Below are positions 32,596-41,398 of a stretch of 64,000 nucleotides of DNA, in pieces. Source of the stretch: Micrococcus sp. 2A (lineage in GTDB: Bacteria; Actinomycetota; Actinomycetes; Actinomycetales; Micrococcaceae); assembly GCF_039519235.1 (NCBI RefSeq), contig NZ_CP154351.1, forward strand, positions 2,557,633 to 2,621,632, read 5' to 3'. Both the position numbers and the translations under genes were made by a program. The notes under the pieces were generated by a model. It searched no databases, was not told the DNA's origin, and saw only the letters and a program-made list of their open reading frames with translations. Numbering within the stretch: position 1 is the first letter of the stretch; each line of letters begins with the position of its first letter.

Positions 32596-33873
32596 TCACC
32601 CCCGCCGCGGGCTGAGCGCCGCCGGGCCGTGCTGCCGCACCATGTGGACCACCGGCGCGACGGCGCTCATCCGATCCTGCGCCTCGAGCCCCTTCCCCAG
32701 CCGGGCCAGCTGCAGCTCGTACCAGGGCAGGGCCAGTGCCGGCCCGAGCGTGGAGTCCACGGCGGCGAGGCCGGTCTTCACGCGCGGCAGCTCCACCTCG
32801 ATCTCCTGCCCCGCGATCGCCCGGGCAGCCAGCTCCGGCTCGATCACGAACGGCCGGGCCAGGCCCACGACGTCGGTCACCCCGTCCGCGAGCGCCGCCG
32901 CCATCGTCGCCGCGGAGCGGAATCCGCCGGTCAGCATGACGGGGACGTCGGTGACGTCCCGCAGGCGGCGGGCGTACCGCTCGAAGTACGTGCCGCCGTC
33001 GTTGTTCCCGCCCATCATGGCGGGGCTGGTGTAGGAGCCGCCGGAGACCTCGAGGAGGTCCAGGCCCAGCTCGCCCATGCGCTGGGCCACCCGCCGCGAG
33101 TCCTCCTCGGTGAGGCCGCCCTCGGAGAAGTCGGAGGAGTTGAGCTTGAGGCCGATCGGGAAGCCGTCCCCGAGCTCCTCGCGCAGCGCGGCGTAGATCT
33201 CCACGAGGAAGCGCATGCGCCCCTCGAGGTCCCCGCCGTAGCGGTCCGTGCGGCGGTTGGCCTCGGGCGAGAGGAACTGGTTGACGAGGTAGCCGTGCGC
33301 ACCGTGGATCTGCACGCCGGTGAAGCCCGCGGCCCGGGCGTGGGCGGCCGTGACGGCGAACCGCTCCACGATCCCGCGCACCTCCTGCGTCTCCAGGGCG
33401 CGGGGCATGCCGAAGAAGCGGCCCGCGGAGCCGCCGAGGGGCACCGCGCTCGGGGCGGCGGGCGTGCGCATCACGGACTTCGGCGCCTGCCGGCCGGGAT
33501 GGTTGAGCTGCATCCAGAGGTGCGCGCCGCCCTGAGTGCCGGCCTCGGCCCAGCGGCGCAGTGCGGCCGCGTGCCGGCCGTCCTCCACCGCCACGTTGCC
33601 CGGCTCGCCCAGGGCGTGCGCGTCCACCATCACGTTGCCCGTGATCAGCAGGCCCGCGCCGCCGCGCGCCCAGCGCCCGTAGACCCGCTCGTGGGCCACG
33701 GTGGGGGCGAGGTCCCTGCCCGCGAGCGCCTCGCTCATGGCGGACTTGGCGATGCGGTTCTTCAGCACGGCCCCGCTCGGCAGGGTCAGCGGGGCGCCGA
33801 GGCGGGCGCCGGCGGCGCGGGGATCAGTCGTGGGAGCGGAGTCGGGAGTGGGGGCAGGGGTCGCGTCGGTCAT
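32596..33873 (-). CDS. Old Yellow Enzyme family NADH:flavin oxidoreductase
   Basis: This 425-residue FMN TIM-barrel reductase shows LTLPSGAVLKNRIAKSAMSE near the N terminus, WMQLNHPGRQAP (about 123), the catalytic/substrate pair region VQIHGAHGYLVNQFLSP (about 190), RTDRYGGDLEGRMRFLVEI and the FMN-phosphate site MLTGGFRSAATM with DVVGLARPFVIEP. Such enzymes reduce activated alkenes; the natural substrate is unknown. ATG 33873 follows a CAGGGT box by 7 bases; the longer frame upstream is low-complexity arginine. It is divergent from the thioesterase gene. Confidence 0.9.
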   Translation of the reverse strand: MTDATPAPTPDSAPTTDPRAAGARLGAPLTLPSGAVLKNRIAKSAMSEALAGRDLAPTVAHERVYGRWARGGAGLLITGNVMVDAHALGEPGNVAVEDGRHAAALRRWAEAGTQGGAHLWMQLNHPGRQAPKSVMRTPAAPSAVPLGGSAGRFFGMPRALETQEVRGIVERFAVTAAHARAAGFTGVQIHGAHGYLVNQFLSPEANRRTDRYGGDLEGRMRFLVEIYAALREELGDGFPIGLKLNSSDFSEGGLTEEDSRRVAQRMGELGLDLLEVSGGSYTSPAMMGGNNDGGTYFERYARRLRDVTDVPVMLTGGFRSAATMAAALADGVTDVVGLARPFVIEPELAARAIAGQEIEVELPRVKTGLAAVDSTLGPALALPWYELQLARLGKGLEAQDRMSAVAPVVHMVRQHGPAALSPRRG

Positions 33874-34018
33874 GCCCCCACCCTGGCACGCGGCACCCGC
33901 ACCGGGCACCCGGCGACGACGGCGTCGGCCGGCCCGAGCGTTCCTCTCCCGCTCGGCGTAGCGTCGCCCCTGACGACCCGCCCGTCCGGGCGCCCACCGA
34001 CCCTTAGGAGTGCCGCGC

Positions 34019-34459
34019 ATGAGCACAGCCCACGATCCCGCCCCCTTCGAGACGGAGCTGCAGCTGCGCTGGTCGGACCAGGACGCCTACGGCCACGTGA
34101 ACAACGGACGGCTGGTCACGCTGGCGGAGGAGGCCCGGGTGCGCGCGCTGGCCGAGTGGGCCTACCCCCTCACGCCGGGCAGCGGCGCGCTCGTGGTCCG
34201 AACGCTCCACCTCGAGTACCTGCGCCCCGTGCACTACGCCCCCGCGCTGACGGCCCGGGTCTGGGTCTCGCGGATCGGCACCACCTCGTTCGTGCTGCAG
34301 CACGCGCTCATCCAGGACGGCGCCGTGGCCGTGACCGCCGAGGCCCTGATGGTGCATCTCACCGCGGACATGAGCGCCACCGCGCCGCTGTCCCCGACCC
34401 TGCGGGAGGCCTTCGAGGCGGTGCACCGCCCCGGGGTGAGCGCCGCGCAGGACCTCTGA
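34019..34459 (+). CDS. Acyl-CoA thioesterase, hotdog fold (4HBT)
   Basis: This 146-residue protein has the 4HBT signature ELQLRWSDQDAYGHVNNGRL near residue 16, with the conserved D-x-x-x-H-x-N-N. It is typical of cytosolic YbgC/FadM-like thioesterases that hydrolyse acyl-CoA. ATG 34019 is chosen because AGGAG (34006-34010) lies 8 bases upstream; the GTG at 34010 overlaps that site and is unlikely to be used. It ends before a strong hairpin terminator shared with rimK. Confidence 0.88.
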   Translation: MSTAHDPAPFETELQLRWSDQDAYGHVNNGRLVTLAEEARVRALAEWAYPLTPGSGALVVRTLHLEYLRPVHYAPALTARVWVSRIGTTSFVLQHALIQDGAVAVTAEALMVHLTADMSATAPLSPTLREAFEAVHRPGVSAAQDL

Positions 34460-34462
34460 CGG

Positions 34463-34521
34463 GACGACGGCGCCGCACCGTCCGGGCGTGAACTGCTCCC
34501 GGACGGTGCGGCGCCGTCGTC
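34463..34521. terminator. Bidirectional hairpin between thioesterase and rimK
   Basis: A perfect 24-bp inverted repeat (34463-34486 / 34498-34521) has an 11-base loop, placed between two convergent genes. It starts 3 bases after one stop and ends 16 bases before the other. There is no T-run, as is common in high-GC actinobacteria. Confidence 0.8.
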
Positions 34522-34537
34522 GTGCCCGGGAGGGCCC

Positions 34538-35803
34538 TCAGGCGTCCGAGCCGGTGCCCGGATCCGTGGCGGACAGCGCGGGCGCGGCCGGCGCGGCGGC
34601 CGCCTCCTCGGCCACGGGCTCGAGGATGGGGTTCTCCGGCAGCTTCCGCACCTTCTTCGGGCGCCGCGAGCGCGCCGGGATGAGCGAGCGCATGTTCTCC
34701 AGCTTGCCGAAGCACAGCAGGCGGTCGCCCTCCTCGAGCACCTTGGAGTCGGCGGGGTTGGGGAACACGGACGTGCCGCGGTGCAGCGTGAGCACCTGGA
34801 CGTCCTTGGCCAGCAGCCCCGAGTCCTCGATGCTCTCGCCCACCATCTCCGAGCCCGCGTGCACCGCGACCTCGGCCACCCCGTAGCCGCGGGAGACGGA
34901 GAGGCGCTGGCGCACGTCGATGTCCGGGAAGCCGGCCTGGTCCGCGATGTAGTCCACGATCGCGCCCGCCACGTCCAGCTCGGTGGCCGCCTCGATGCCC
35001 TGCAGGCCGGGCGAGGAGTTGACCTCCATGACCAGTGGCCCGTCCGTGCCCTCGAGCATGTCCACGCCGGCCACGCGCAGACCCATGATGTGGGCGGCGC
35101 GCAGGGCGGTCTCCTCGTACTCGGGCGTGAGCTCCACGCGCTCCACAGACCCCCCGCGGTGCACGTTGGAGCGGAACTCGTCCCCCTGGGCGCTGCGGCG
35201 CATGGCCGCCACCACGCGGTCCCCCACCACGAGCGCGCGGATGTCCTTGCCCTTGGACTCCTCCACGAACCGCTGGATGAGCACCTGCTGGTTCGTGCCG
35301 TGCAGCGTCTCGATGATCGCCTCGGCCACCTTCTTCGTGGGGGCCAGGATCACGCCGATGCCCTGCGTGCCCTCGAGCAGCTTGATGACCACGGGGGCGC
35401 CGCCCACCATGTCGATCGCGGACGACACCTCGCCACGGTTGCGCACGAACACCGTGGCCGGCATGGCGATCTGGTGGCGGGAGAGGATCTGCGTGGCTCG
35501 CAGCTTGTCCCGCGAGTTCATGATGCCGGCGGCCGTGTTGGGCGTGTAGACGTCCATCTGCTCGAACTGGCGCACGACGGCGGTGCCGAAGTAGGTGACC
35601 GAGTTGCCGATGCGCGGCAGCACGGCGTCGTAGGAGGAGAGGGGACGGCCACGGAAGGTCAGGTCCGGCTCCTCCGTGGAGAGGTCGATGCCGAAGCGCA
35701 GCGTGTCCAGCACCTTCACGTCATGGCCGCGCTCGAGGGCGGCGGACTTGAGGCGCTGGGTGGAGTAGGCGCGCGGGGAACGGGAGAGGATCGCGAGCTT
35801 CAT
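34538..35803 (-). CDS. rimK: RimK-type ATP-grasp ligase with C-terminal RCK_C-like domain
   Basis: This 421-residue protein has RimK at residues 1-300: MKLAILSRSPRAYSTQRLKSA, the ATP-grasp core (APVVIKLLEGTQGIGVILAP, about 137-156), IRALVVGDRVVAAMRRSA and the Mg-binding VDMLEGTDGPLVMEVNSSPG. RimK adds glutamates to the C terminus of ribosomal protein S6 or makes related peptide bonds. Residues about 305-385 (YGVAEVAVHAGSEMVGESIE, LEEGDRLLCFGKLENM) form a TrkA_C/RCK_C-like ligand domain, not present in the classic enzyme. An alanine-rich tail follows. It is divergent from the RimB-like gene with a 17-bp gap. The S6 gene itself (rpsF) lies 4 kb away. Confidence 0.88.
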   Translation of the reverse strand: MKLAILSRSPRAYSTQRLKSAALERGHDVKVLDTLRFGIDLSTEEPDLTFRGRPLSSYDAVLPRIGNSVTYFGTAVVRQFEQMDVYTPNTAAGIMNSRDKLRATQILSRHQIAMPATVFVRNRGEVSSAIDMVGGAPVVIKLLEGTQGIGVILAPTKKVAEAIIETLHGTNQQVLIQRFVEESKGKDIRALVVGDRVVAAMRRSAQGDEFRSNVHRGGSVERVELTPEYEETALRAAHIMGLRVAGVDMLEGTDGPLVMEVNSSPGLQGIEAATELDVAGAIVDYIADQAGFPDIDVRQRLSVSRGYGVAEVAVHAGSEMVGESIEDSGLLAKDVQVLTLHRGTSVFPNPADSKVLEEGDRLLCFGKLENMRSLIPARSRRPKKVRKLPENPILEPVAEEAAAAPAAPALSATDPGTGSDA

Positions 35804-35820
35804 CGGGTGTTCCTGCGAAG

Positions 35821-36369
35821 ATGGGTCACGTGACCGAATCTAAGCACACGCAGGTGTCCATCCCCGCAGGTGTCCACACCGGTCACGACGGCGGCGCGGA
35901 CGCCCCCGGCGCCCGCGTCGGCTGGCGTGAGTGGGTGGGCCTGCCCGGGGCGCAGACGCCGTGGATCAAGGCGAAGATCGACACCGGCGCCCGCACCTCC
36001 GCGCTGCACGCCTTCGGCATCCGCCGGTTCGAGCGCGAGGGCGGCGACTGGGTCCGCTTCGAGGTGCACCCGTGGCAGACCTCCGCCGCGGACGCACGGG
36101 TGGTCGAGATGCCGATCACCGACGTGCGCGCCGTCCGCTCCTCGAACGGGAACGTCCAGGACCGCATCGTCGTCGTCATGCCGCTCACGCTCATGGGCCG
36201 CACCGTGCAGGCCGAGGTCACGCTGACCCACCGCGACGAGATGGGCTTCCGCATGCTCGTGGGCCGCACCACCCTCGCCGCCGCCGGGCTCCTGGTGGAC
36301 CCGGCCGCCTCCTACCTGGGCGGCCAGCCGCCGCGCGGCGTGCGCCGCCGCAACCGGGGCGCGCTGTGA
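35821..36369 (+). CDS. RimB-like putative ATP-dependent zinc protease (retropepsin-like)
   Basis: This 182-residue protein belongs to the family annotated as ATP-dependent zinc protease (RimB). The core AKIDTGARTSALHAFGIRRFE (about 51-71) has the D-T-G-A triad of retropepsin-like folds. It is followed by a mid-region strand (RIVVVMPLTLMGRTVQAEVTL) and GFRMLVGRTTLAA. RimB-type proteins are thought to trim or process glutamylated S6 made by RimK. It is divergent from rimK and translationally coupled to the next gene (GTGA overlap at 36366-36369). Confidence 0.85.
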   Translation: MGHVTESKHTQVSIPAGVHTGHDGGADAPGARVGWREWVGLPGAQTPWIKAKIDTGARTSALHAFGIRRFEREGGDWVRFEVHPWQTSAADARVVEMPITDVRAVRSSNGNVQDRIVVVMPLTLMGRTVQAEVTLTHRDEMGFRMLVGRTTLAAAGLLVDPAASYLGGQPPRGVRRRNRGAL

Positions 36370-37649
36370 GCGCACCCGGCCGCCACGACGGCGACGCGCC
36401 CCTCGCGGAGCCCACCCGGGCCCCACGCGGCCGGCGGCGCACCCGCGAGTCCTTCCGCCTGGGCGAGGTGGAGGTGCGCCCCGGGCACCGCCGCGAGGTC
36501 TCCCTGCCGATCTCCCGCCTGGTCACCGGCGCCGAGGTCACCCTTCCCGTGCACGTGCTCCACGGCCGGCACGACGGCCCCACGGTGTGGGTGTCCGCCG
36601 CGATCCACGGGGACGAGGTGGTGGGCATCGAGGTCATCCGCCGCGTGCTGCAGCGCCTCTCCCCCGGCCGGATGCGCGGCACGCTGCTGGCCGTGCCGAT
36701 CGTCAACGTGCTGGGCGTGATGGCCGGGGACCGCTACCTCCCGGACCGCCGGGACCTGAACCGCTCCTTCCCCGGCGCGGCCCGCGGCTCGCTCGCGGCC
36801 CGGATCGCTCACCTGATGATGACGCAGATCATCAGCCGCTGCGAGGTGGGGATCGACCTGCACACCGGCGCCGACCGCCGCTCCAACCTCCCGCAGATCC
36901 GCTGCGACCTGGAGGACCGGCGCACCCGGGAGCTCGCCGAGGCATTCGGTGCGCCCGTGCTCTTCCACGCCAAGCTGCGCGACGGCTCGCTGCGCGCCGC
37001 CGCCCGGGAGACCGGCGCGCGCGTGCTCCTCTACGAGGCCGGCGAGGGCTGGCGCTTCGACGAGTACGCGATCGCCCCCGGCGTGGACGGCGTGCTGCGC
37101 GTGCTCACCGCGCTCGGCATGGTCGACGGCGGAGACGTGGGCGTGGCCCTGCCCCCGGCGTCGGCCGAGGACGCGGCCCAGGCGGCCGACGTCGTGGTGC
37201 CTCTCGGCGACGCCACCACCGACGTCCCCGAGGCCCTCGACGCGATGGGCGAAGACGCGGAGATCGTGCACGCCAGCGTCGTGGACGGCGAGCAGGACGC
37301 GCCCCTGACCGTGTGGCACTCCAGCTGGGTGCGGGCCCGCGCCGACGGCCTGCTGCACCTCGAGGTCACCCTGGGCCAGCAGGTGCGGGCCGGGGAGAGC
37401 ATCGGCGCGCTCTACAACTCGTTCGGCCGGCGGCTCTCGGACGTGAAGGCGGAGCTGTCCGGCGTGGTGATCGGCCGCACCGAGGCCCCGCTCGTGCACC
37501 GCGGGGACGCGCTGGTGCACATCGGCGAGCTCGGCGGCCGGCCCGGCTCCACGTTCCCCACCCCCGACGGCGGCCGGCGCCTCCCCCCGCGCGTCGCCGA
37601 GGGCGACCCGGAGGCCGCACGGCGCTCCGCCGAGGACGACGAGGGCTGA
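36366..37649 (+). CDS. Succinylglutamate desuccinylase/aspartoacylase family protein
   Basis: This 427-residue zinc carboxypeptidase-like protein has VWVSAAIHGDEVVGIEVIRR (zinc ligands H and E), NRSFPGAARGSLAARIAHLM, and GIDLHTGADRRSNLPQIRC (third zinc ligand H), followed by a C-terminal beta-rich biotinyl-lipoyl-like domain (GLLHLEVTLGQQVRAGESIG). The start is GTG 36366, overlapping the RimB-like stop. The grouping of rimK, the RimB-like protease and this family is common in bacteria and points to a shared amide-bond ligation and removal pathway; the substrate is unknown. Confidence 0.87.
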   Translation: MSAPGRHDGDAPLAEPTRAPRGRRRTRESFRLGEVEVRPGHRREVSLPISRLVTGAEVTLPVHVLHGRHDGPTVWVSAAIHGDEVVGIEVIRRVLQRLSPGRMRGTLLAVPIVNVLGVMAGDRYLPDRRDLNRSFPGAARGSLAARIAHLMMTQIISRCEVGIDLHTGADRRSNLPQIRCDLEDRRTRELAEAFGAPVLFHAKLRDGSLRAAARETGARVLLYEAGEGWRFDEYAIAPGVDGVLRVLTALGMVDGGDVGVALPPASAEDAAQAADVVVPLGDATTDVPEALDAMGEDAEIVHASVVDGEQDAPLTVWHSSWVRARADGLLHLEVTLGQQVRAGESIGALYNSFGRRLSDVKAELSGVVIGRTEAPLVHRGDALVHIGELGGRPGSTFPTPDGGRRLPPRVAEGDPEAARRSAEDDEG

Positions 37650-37692
37650 CACCGTCCGGAGGTGCGGGCGTCTCGTCAGGATGGGGGGGGAC

Positions 37693-37736
37693 GACGACGC
37701 CCCGGCCTGCTCGAGCGAGCGGACCGGGGCGGCGTC
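37693..37736. terminator. Bidirectional hairpin between the aspartoacylase-like gene and rplI
   Basis: GACGACGCCCCGG (37693-37705) pairs with CCGGGGCGGCGTC (37724-37736) with one mismatch, and there is an inner CTCG/CGAG stem. It lies between two convergent genes. Confidence 0.7.
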
Positions 37737-37773
37737 GGGGTGATCGGCGAGCCGATCGGTCAGAAGCGGATGA

Positions 37774-38238
37774 TCACTTCTTGGAGGCCTTGGCGGCGAC
37801 GACCTGCAGGTCGATCACGGCCACGACGTCCTCGTGCAGGCGCACGTGGGCCTGGTGGGTGCCCACGGACTTGATGTGGGCCGGCAGGGTCACGGTGCGC
37901 TTGTCGATGGAGCCGAGGCCGGCGGCCTCGACGGCCTCGGCCACGTCCGCGGCCTGGACGGCGCCGAACAGGCGGCCGCCCTCACCGGCGGTGCGCTCGA
38001 GCTTCACCGTGGCGCCCTGGAGCTTGGCGGCCAGGGCCTGCGCGTCCTCCAGGTTGGCCACGGCGCGCGCGGCGCGGGCGTTCTGCATGGACTCGACCTG
38101 CTTCTCCCCGCCCTTGGACCACACGGTGGCGACACCGCGCGGGAGCAGGTAGTTGCGGGCGTACCCGTTCTTGACCTCGACCACGTCACCGGAGGCGCCG
38201 AGACCGGCGACCTCCTGGGTCAGGATGAGCTTTGCCAT
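37774..38238 (-). CDS. rplI: 50S ribosomal protein L9
   Basis: This 154-residue protein has the complete two-domain L9 layout: the N-terminal RNA-binding domain [20 protein letters not shown] and [16 protein letters not shown], a long connecting helix ([20 protein letters not shown]) and the C-terminal domain. It is the last gene of the rpsF-ssb-rpsR-rplI operon. The start ATG 38238 follows GGAAGGAAG. Confidence 0.97.
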   Translation of the reverse strand: MAKLILTQEVAGLGASGDVVEVKNGYARNYLLPRGVATVWSKGGEKQVESMQNARAARAVANLEDAQALAAKLQGATVKLERTAGEGGRLFGAVQAADVAEAVEAAGLGSIDKRTVTLPAHIKSVGTHQAHVRLHEDVVAVIDLQVVAAKASKK

Positions 38239-38260
38239 CTGTCTTCCTTCCTCTGCTCGA

Positions 38261-38500
38261 TCAGCCGCGGCCAGCGCCGGCGTAGGGCAGCAGGGCCACC
38301 TCACGGGCGTTCTTGACGGCCTGGGCGATCTTGCGCTGCTCCTGGACGGTCACGCCGGTCACGCGGCGAGCGCGGATCTTCCCGCGGTCCGAGATGAACT
38401 TGCGCAGCAGGGCCACGTCCTTGTAGTCGATCTCCGTGATCTTGGCGGCCTTGAGCGGGTTGGACTTGGGTTTGGGCTTGCGGAGTTCAGCCTTCGCCAT
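38261..38500 (-). CDS. rpsR: 30S ribosomal protein S18
   Basis: This 79-residue S18 has [40 protein letters not shown] and [12 protein letters not shown], which bind 16S rRNA next to S6. It lies between ssb and rplI, 22 bp before rplI. ATG 38500 (MAKAELRKP) is preferred to upstream in-frame starts because GAGGAGCACC precedes it. I see no cysteine zinc ligands, so it is the zinc-free form. Confidence 0.96.
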   Translation of the reverse strand: MAKAELRKPKPKSNPLKAAKITEIDYKDVALLRKFISDRGKIRARRVTGVTVQEQRKIAQAVKNAREVALLPYAGAGRG

Positions 38501-38706
38501 CGTGGTGCTCCTCAATGTTCTCTGGAGCCCGCAGAACGGTTCTGCGGGATGGGATCACGCGGCGACCCGGAGGGGCCGCTGCCGCGTGAGAGGCGCCCCG
38601 GCGGTGCCGGGGTGCTCGGGGTGGTCCGCCGGGGGGGCGGGCCTCCGGGCGCCGTGCGCCCGGACGGAAGTCGTCTCGGTGTCCTTCGGTCCCGTGGCGG
38701 GACGGC
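38501..38706. other. ssb-rpsR spacer
   Basis: The spacer of 206 bp is long for this operon. It contains G/C-rich stems, for example TCCGGGCGCC with its complement near 38640-38665. It may be an attenuator or processing site; no gene is seen. Confidence 0.4.
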
Positions 38707-39333
38707 TCAGAACGGAGGCTCGTTGGAGGAGGGGGTGTCCCATCCTCCGCCGCCGCCGCTGCCGGCCCAGGGGTCCTGCGGAGCAGCGTTGGCGCCGCCC
38801 TGCTGACCGCCCCAGCCGCCGCCCTGCTGACCGCCGCTCTGCTGACCGCCGCCGAAGCCGCCGTCGTTGGAGCCGCCGCCGGCGTTGCCGCCGAAGCCGG
38901 AGCCGCCCTGCTGGGGACCGCCGAAGCCGCCGCCCTGCTGGCCGCCGCCGAACCCACCGCCGCCGCCGCGCTGAGAGCGCGTGACCTTGGCCGTGGCGTA
39001 CTTCAACGAGGGGCCGATCTCGTCCACGTCCAGCTCGTAGCTGGTGCGCTTGTTGCCCTCGCGGTCGTCGTACGTGCGCGCCTTGAGGCGGCCCTGGGCG
39101 ACCACGCGAGTGCCCTTGGTGAGGGTCTCGGCCACGTTCTCGGCGGCCTCACGCCAGATCGACGCGCGGAGGAACAGGGTCTCCCCGTCCTTCCACTCGT
39201 TGGTCTGACGGTCGAACGTGCGCGGGGTGGACGCGATCGTGAAGTTCGCGACCGCCGCACCGTTCGGGGTGAAGCGCAGCTCGGGGTCGGCGGTGAGGTT
39301 GCCGACCACGGTGATGACGGTTTCTCCGGCCAT
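38707..39333 (-). CDS. ssb: Single-stranded DNA-binding protein
   Basis: This 208-residue SSB has the OB fold at 1-115 ([59 protein letters not shown]). A long glycine/glutamine-rich linker with GGGFGG and GGQQ repeats follows, and the tail reads [11 protein letters not shown]. The end P-P-F that docks partner proteins is present, but the acidic cluster usually before it is reduced to a single glutamate. It lies between rpsF and rpsR, the usual order. Confidence 0.96.
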   Translation of the reverse strand: MAGETVITVVGNLTADPELRFTPNGAAVANFTIASTPRTFDRQTNEWKDGETLFLRASIWREAAENVAETLTKGTRVVAQGRLKARTYDDREGNKRTSYELDVDEIGPSLKYATAKVTRSQRGGGGGFGGGQQGGGFGGPQQGGSGFGGNAGGGSNDGGFGGGQQSGGQQGGGWGGQQGGANAAPQDPWAGSGGGGGWDTPSSNEPPF

Positions 39334-39391
39334 GGTCACTCCTGGTGTTCGCGGGAACGGGCGGGTGGTCAGGACACCCGGACGAACGAGG

Positions 39392-39697
39392 TCACTCGGC
39401 GGTGACCTTCTGCTCCTCGGGACGGATGATCTTGGTGCGCAGGATCGTCTCGTTGATGTTCAGAAGACGGTCCAGCTCCTGGGTGGCGGCCGGCTCCGAG
39501 TGGAAGTTGACGACCACGTAGATGGCCTCGGACTTCTTCTGGATCTCGTAGGCGGTCTTGCGACGGCCCCACACATCGACATTGTCGATGGTGCCGCCAG
39601 CGTTGGTGACGACCTCAAGGTACTTCTTGAGGGTCGGCTCCACGGTGCGCTCGTCGACCTCAGGGTCGATCAGCACCATCAGCTCATAAGCACGCAT
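39392..39697 (-). CDS. rpsF: 30S ribosomal protein S6
   Basis: This 101-residue S6 has [40 protein letters not shown] and [13 protein letters not shown]; it binds S18 and 16S rRNA in the platform. It is the first gene of the ribosomal/ssb operon. The C terminus (EEQKVTAE) carries two glutamates like the RimK-modified S6 tail, and rimK is present 4 kb away. GGAGGTGGG precedes the ATG. Confidence 0.97.
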   Translation of the reverse strand: MRAYELMVLIDPEVDERTVEPTLKKYLEVVTNAGGTIDNVDVWGRRKTAYEIQKKSEAIYVVVNFHSEPAATQELDRLLNINETILRTKIIRPEEQKVTAE

Positions 39698-39821
39698 GCG
39701 AACCCACCTCCTCTGGGCTTGCGGCCACGGTCTCTCCGTGGCAGGAGGTTCTGTGCTTGTCCCCGCGTGGGTGTCCGCGCTCTTCGGCGGCACGCAGGGA
39801 ACCAATCGAGTCTAGCAGGTG

Positions 39822-39971
39822 CCGGGCACCGATCAGCCGGGGACCAATCAGCCGGGGACCAATCAGCCGGGGGCCGATCCGCCGGGCACCAATCAGCCGG
39901 GCACCAATCCGCCGGGGACCGATCAGCCGGGCACCAATCAACTGGGGGCCGATCAACTGGGGGCCGATCAG
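39822..39971. repeat. Ten-copy 15-bp tandem repeat upstream of rpsF
   Basis: Ten units of the pattern CCGGGSRCCRATCAG follow one another without gaps, with few substitutions. Fifteen bases is a multiple of three, so frames on both strands stay open, but no start or gene context supports coding. The last unit runs into the palindrome at 39967-40031. Confidence 0.9.
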
Positions 39972-40031
39972 CTGGGCGCAGTACTGCCAGGTAACGCCGG
40001 GGGTTACTTGGCAGTACTGCGCCCAGCTGAT
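39967..40031. repeat. Palindromic intergenic element, copy 1
   Basis: The two 29-bp arms (39967-39995 / 40003-40031) have one mismatch and a 7-base loop; the core is CTGGGCGCAGTACTGCCA. The same arm sequence recurs at 41328-41385 and 46291-46345. It lies 72 bp after the stop of the DUF559 gene, so it may act as its terminator. Confidence 0.85.
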
Positions 40032-40103
40032 GGGTGCTCCGCTCATGACTGCCCCGCACCTGACGACAGCGCTCCGACCGCGCCCATCTCATGCCTCTCC
40101 TGC

Positions 40104-41069
40104 TCATGCGTGGCCCCGCTGCCGAAGAAGCCGGGCCACCCGCTCCACGAAGCGCGGCCACTCCGCGAGGCCGAAGACCTCCTTGTCCACCCGCAGCACC
40201 TCGACGCCCGCATCCCGCAGCTCCTCGTCGCGGCGCATGTCCCGCCGGTACTGCGCGGCGTGGGTGAAGTGATGCTCCCCCTCGTACTGGATCGCCAGGC
40301 GAGCGCGCTCGTAGAACAGGTCCACCGACGTGGACTGCAGGACCCGCCCCAGGGCGTCGCGCAGGAGCACCACCGGGGGATTCACCTCAGGCTCCGGCAG
40401 CCCTGCCTCGACGAGACGGAGCCGCAGTCGCGTCTCCTGCGGGGAGTCCGACCCCTCCCGGACCCGCTCGAGCACCTCTCCCATCACGCTCCACCGGCGC
40501 AGGCCGCGCCACTCCTCCGCGCCCTGCCACATCGCCGTGCGACTCGCCAGCGGGTGCCTCCATCCCCTCGGCAGGCTGCCGCGGGGGCCGTCGGCCCGGC
40601 GCAGGAGCGAGTCCCCGGCCACCACCAGGTCCTCCACGGGCAGACCGCTCGCGGTGAGATCGGCCCACGTGCGGACCGGACTCGTCACGGAGTAGGCGTC
40701 GTCGTCCTGCCCCAGCGTGATGACATGCCGCTCCGGGTCCAGGCGCAGCCGGTGGCCGTGCGCGCCCTTCACCCGCGGCTGGGCTCCGGGCCGCACGCGT
40801 GAGAGGTGCGGCCGCACCTGGCCGCCATGAGGGAGCCAGATCCCCCACACGGCGGCAGCGGTGTTGTGACTGAGGACCAGGCTGCGGTCGCGCCGAGCAT
40901 GCGCGATCGCGGTCTGCAGGGGGTCCGGTGGGGATCCCCGACGACGGCGCAGCCCGCGGCCGGCGGCCTCCAGGTCGCTCCGGCGCGCTCGGCTCGTCGT
41001 CAGACCTGCCGTCACCGCGCGGTCGACGGGGAACACGGACTCGGGCAGGGCGTCGAGAGGATCACTCAC
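40104..41069 (-). CDS. DUF559-type endonuclease-like protein
   Basis: This 321-residue protein ends in a DUF559/Vsr-like restriction-fold segment: STSVDLFYERARLAIQYEGE, then HHFTHAAQYRRDMRRDEELR and AGVEVLRVDKEVF, with the D, E and Q/H-H residues expected at the active site. The N-terminal part (AVTAGLTTSRARRSDLEAAG) resembles the AbiEi-type winged-helix domain found in many actinobacterial DUF559 proteins. Its role is unknown; no toxin partner is adjacent. GTG 41069 is the best start; upstream the open frame only runs through tandem repeats. Confidence 0.72.
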   Translation of the reverse strand: MSDPLDALPESVFPVDRAVTAGLTTSRARRSDLEAAGRGLRRRRGSPPDPLQTAIAHARRDRSLVLSHNTAAAVWGIWLPHGGQVRPHLSRVRPGAQPRVKGAHGHRLRLDPERHVITLGQDDDAYSVTSPVRTWADLTASGLPVEDLVVAGDSLLRRADGPRGSLPRGWRHPLASRTAMWQGAEEWRGLRRWSVMGEVLERVREGSDSPQETRLRLRLVEAGLPEPEVNPPVVLLRDALGRVLQSTSVDLFYERARLAIQYEGEHHFTHAAQYRRDMRRDEELRDAGVEVLRVDKEVFGLAEWPRFVERVARLLRQRGHA

Positions 41070-41256
41070 TCCCGCAGTGAAGCGCGGCGCAGCGCCTCGC
41101 CGGCATGCCCGCGGCCCATCTGTGCACAGGAATCCGGCCCGCGGAGCCGGTGCAGGAGCCGACGTCGAGGGCTCCAGGTCTCCCCACCGGCAGATCGGAT
41201 GGCGGGATGCTCCGCCGAACGGACCGCCGAAGGGACCGCCGTACAGGTCGATGGAC

Positions 41257-41304
41257 GGGTGGCCGTACGGGTGGCCGTACGGGTGGCCGTACGGGTGGCT
41301 GGAC
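41257..41304. repeat. 12-bp tandem repeat
   Basis: Three exact copies and one degenerate copy of GGGTGGCCGTAC lie in a row. They are non-coding on context. Confidence 0.85.
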
Positions 41305-41327
41305 GCACCGCCGGCCAGCCGCCCACT

Positions 41328-41385
41328 AGCTGGGCGCAGTACTGCCAAGCAACGCCGGGGTTACCTGGCAGTACTGCGCCCAGCT
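41328..41385. repeat. Palindromic intergenic element, copy 2
   Basis: The 26-bp arms (41328-41353 / 41360-41385) have two mismatches; the outer 20 bases are identical to copy 1 (AGCTGGGCGCAGTACTGCCA). Confidence 0.85.
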
Positions 41386-41398
41386 GATGCCGCGCCGC

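Noticed and set aside
39822..39971. The 15-bp array as a CRISPR
   Set aside because: Units follow each other directly without unique spacers, and no cas genes are present.
39819..39980. Repeat peptide PGTNQPGTDQ on the plus strand (or LIGPRLIGAR on the minus) as a secreted repeat protein
   Set aside because: The repeat unit is 15 bp and so open in all phases, but there is no start, ribosome-binding site, signal peptide or continuation; the array is better seen as non-coding.
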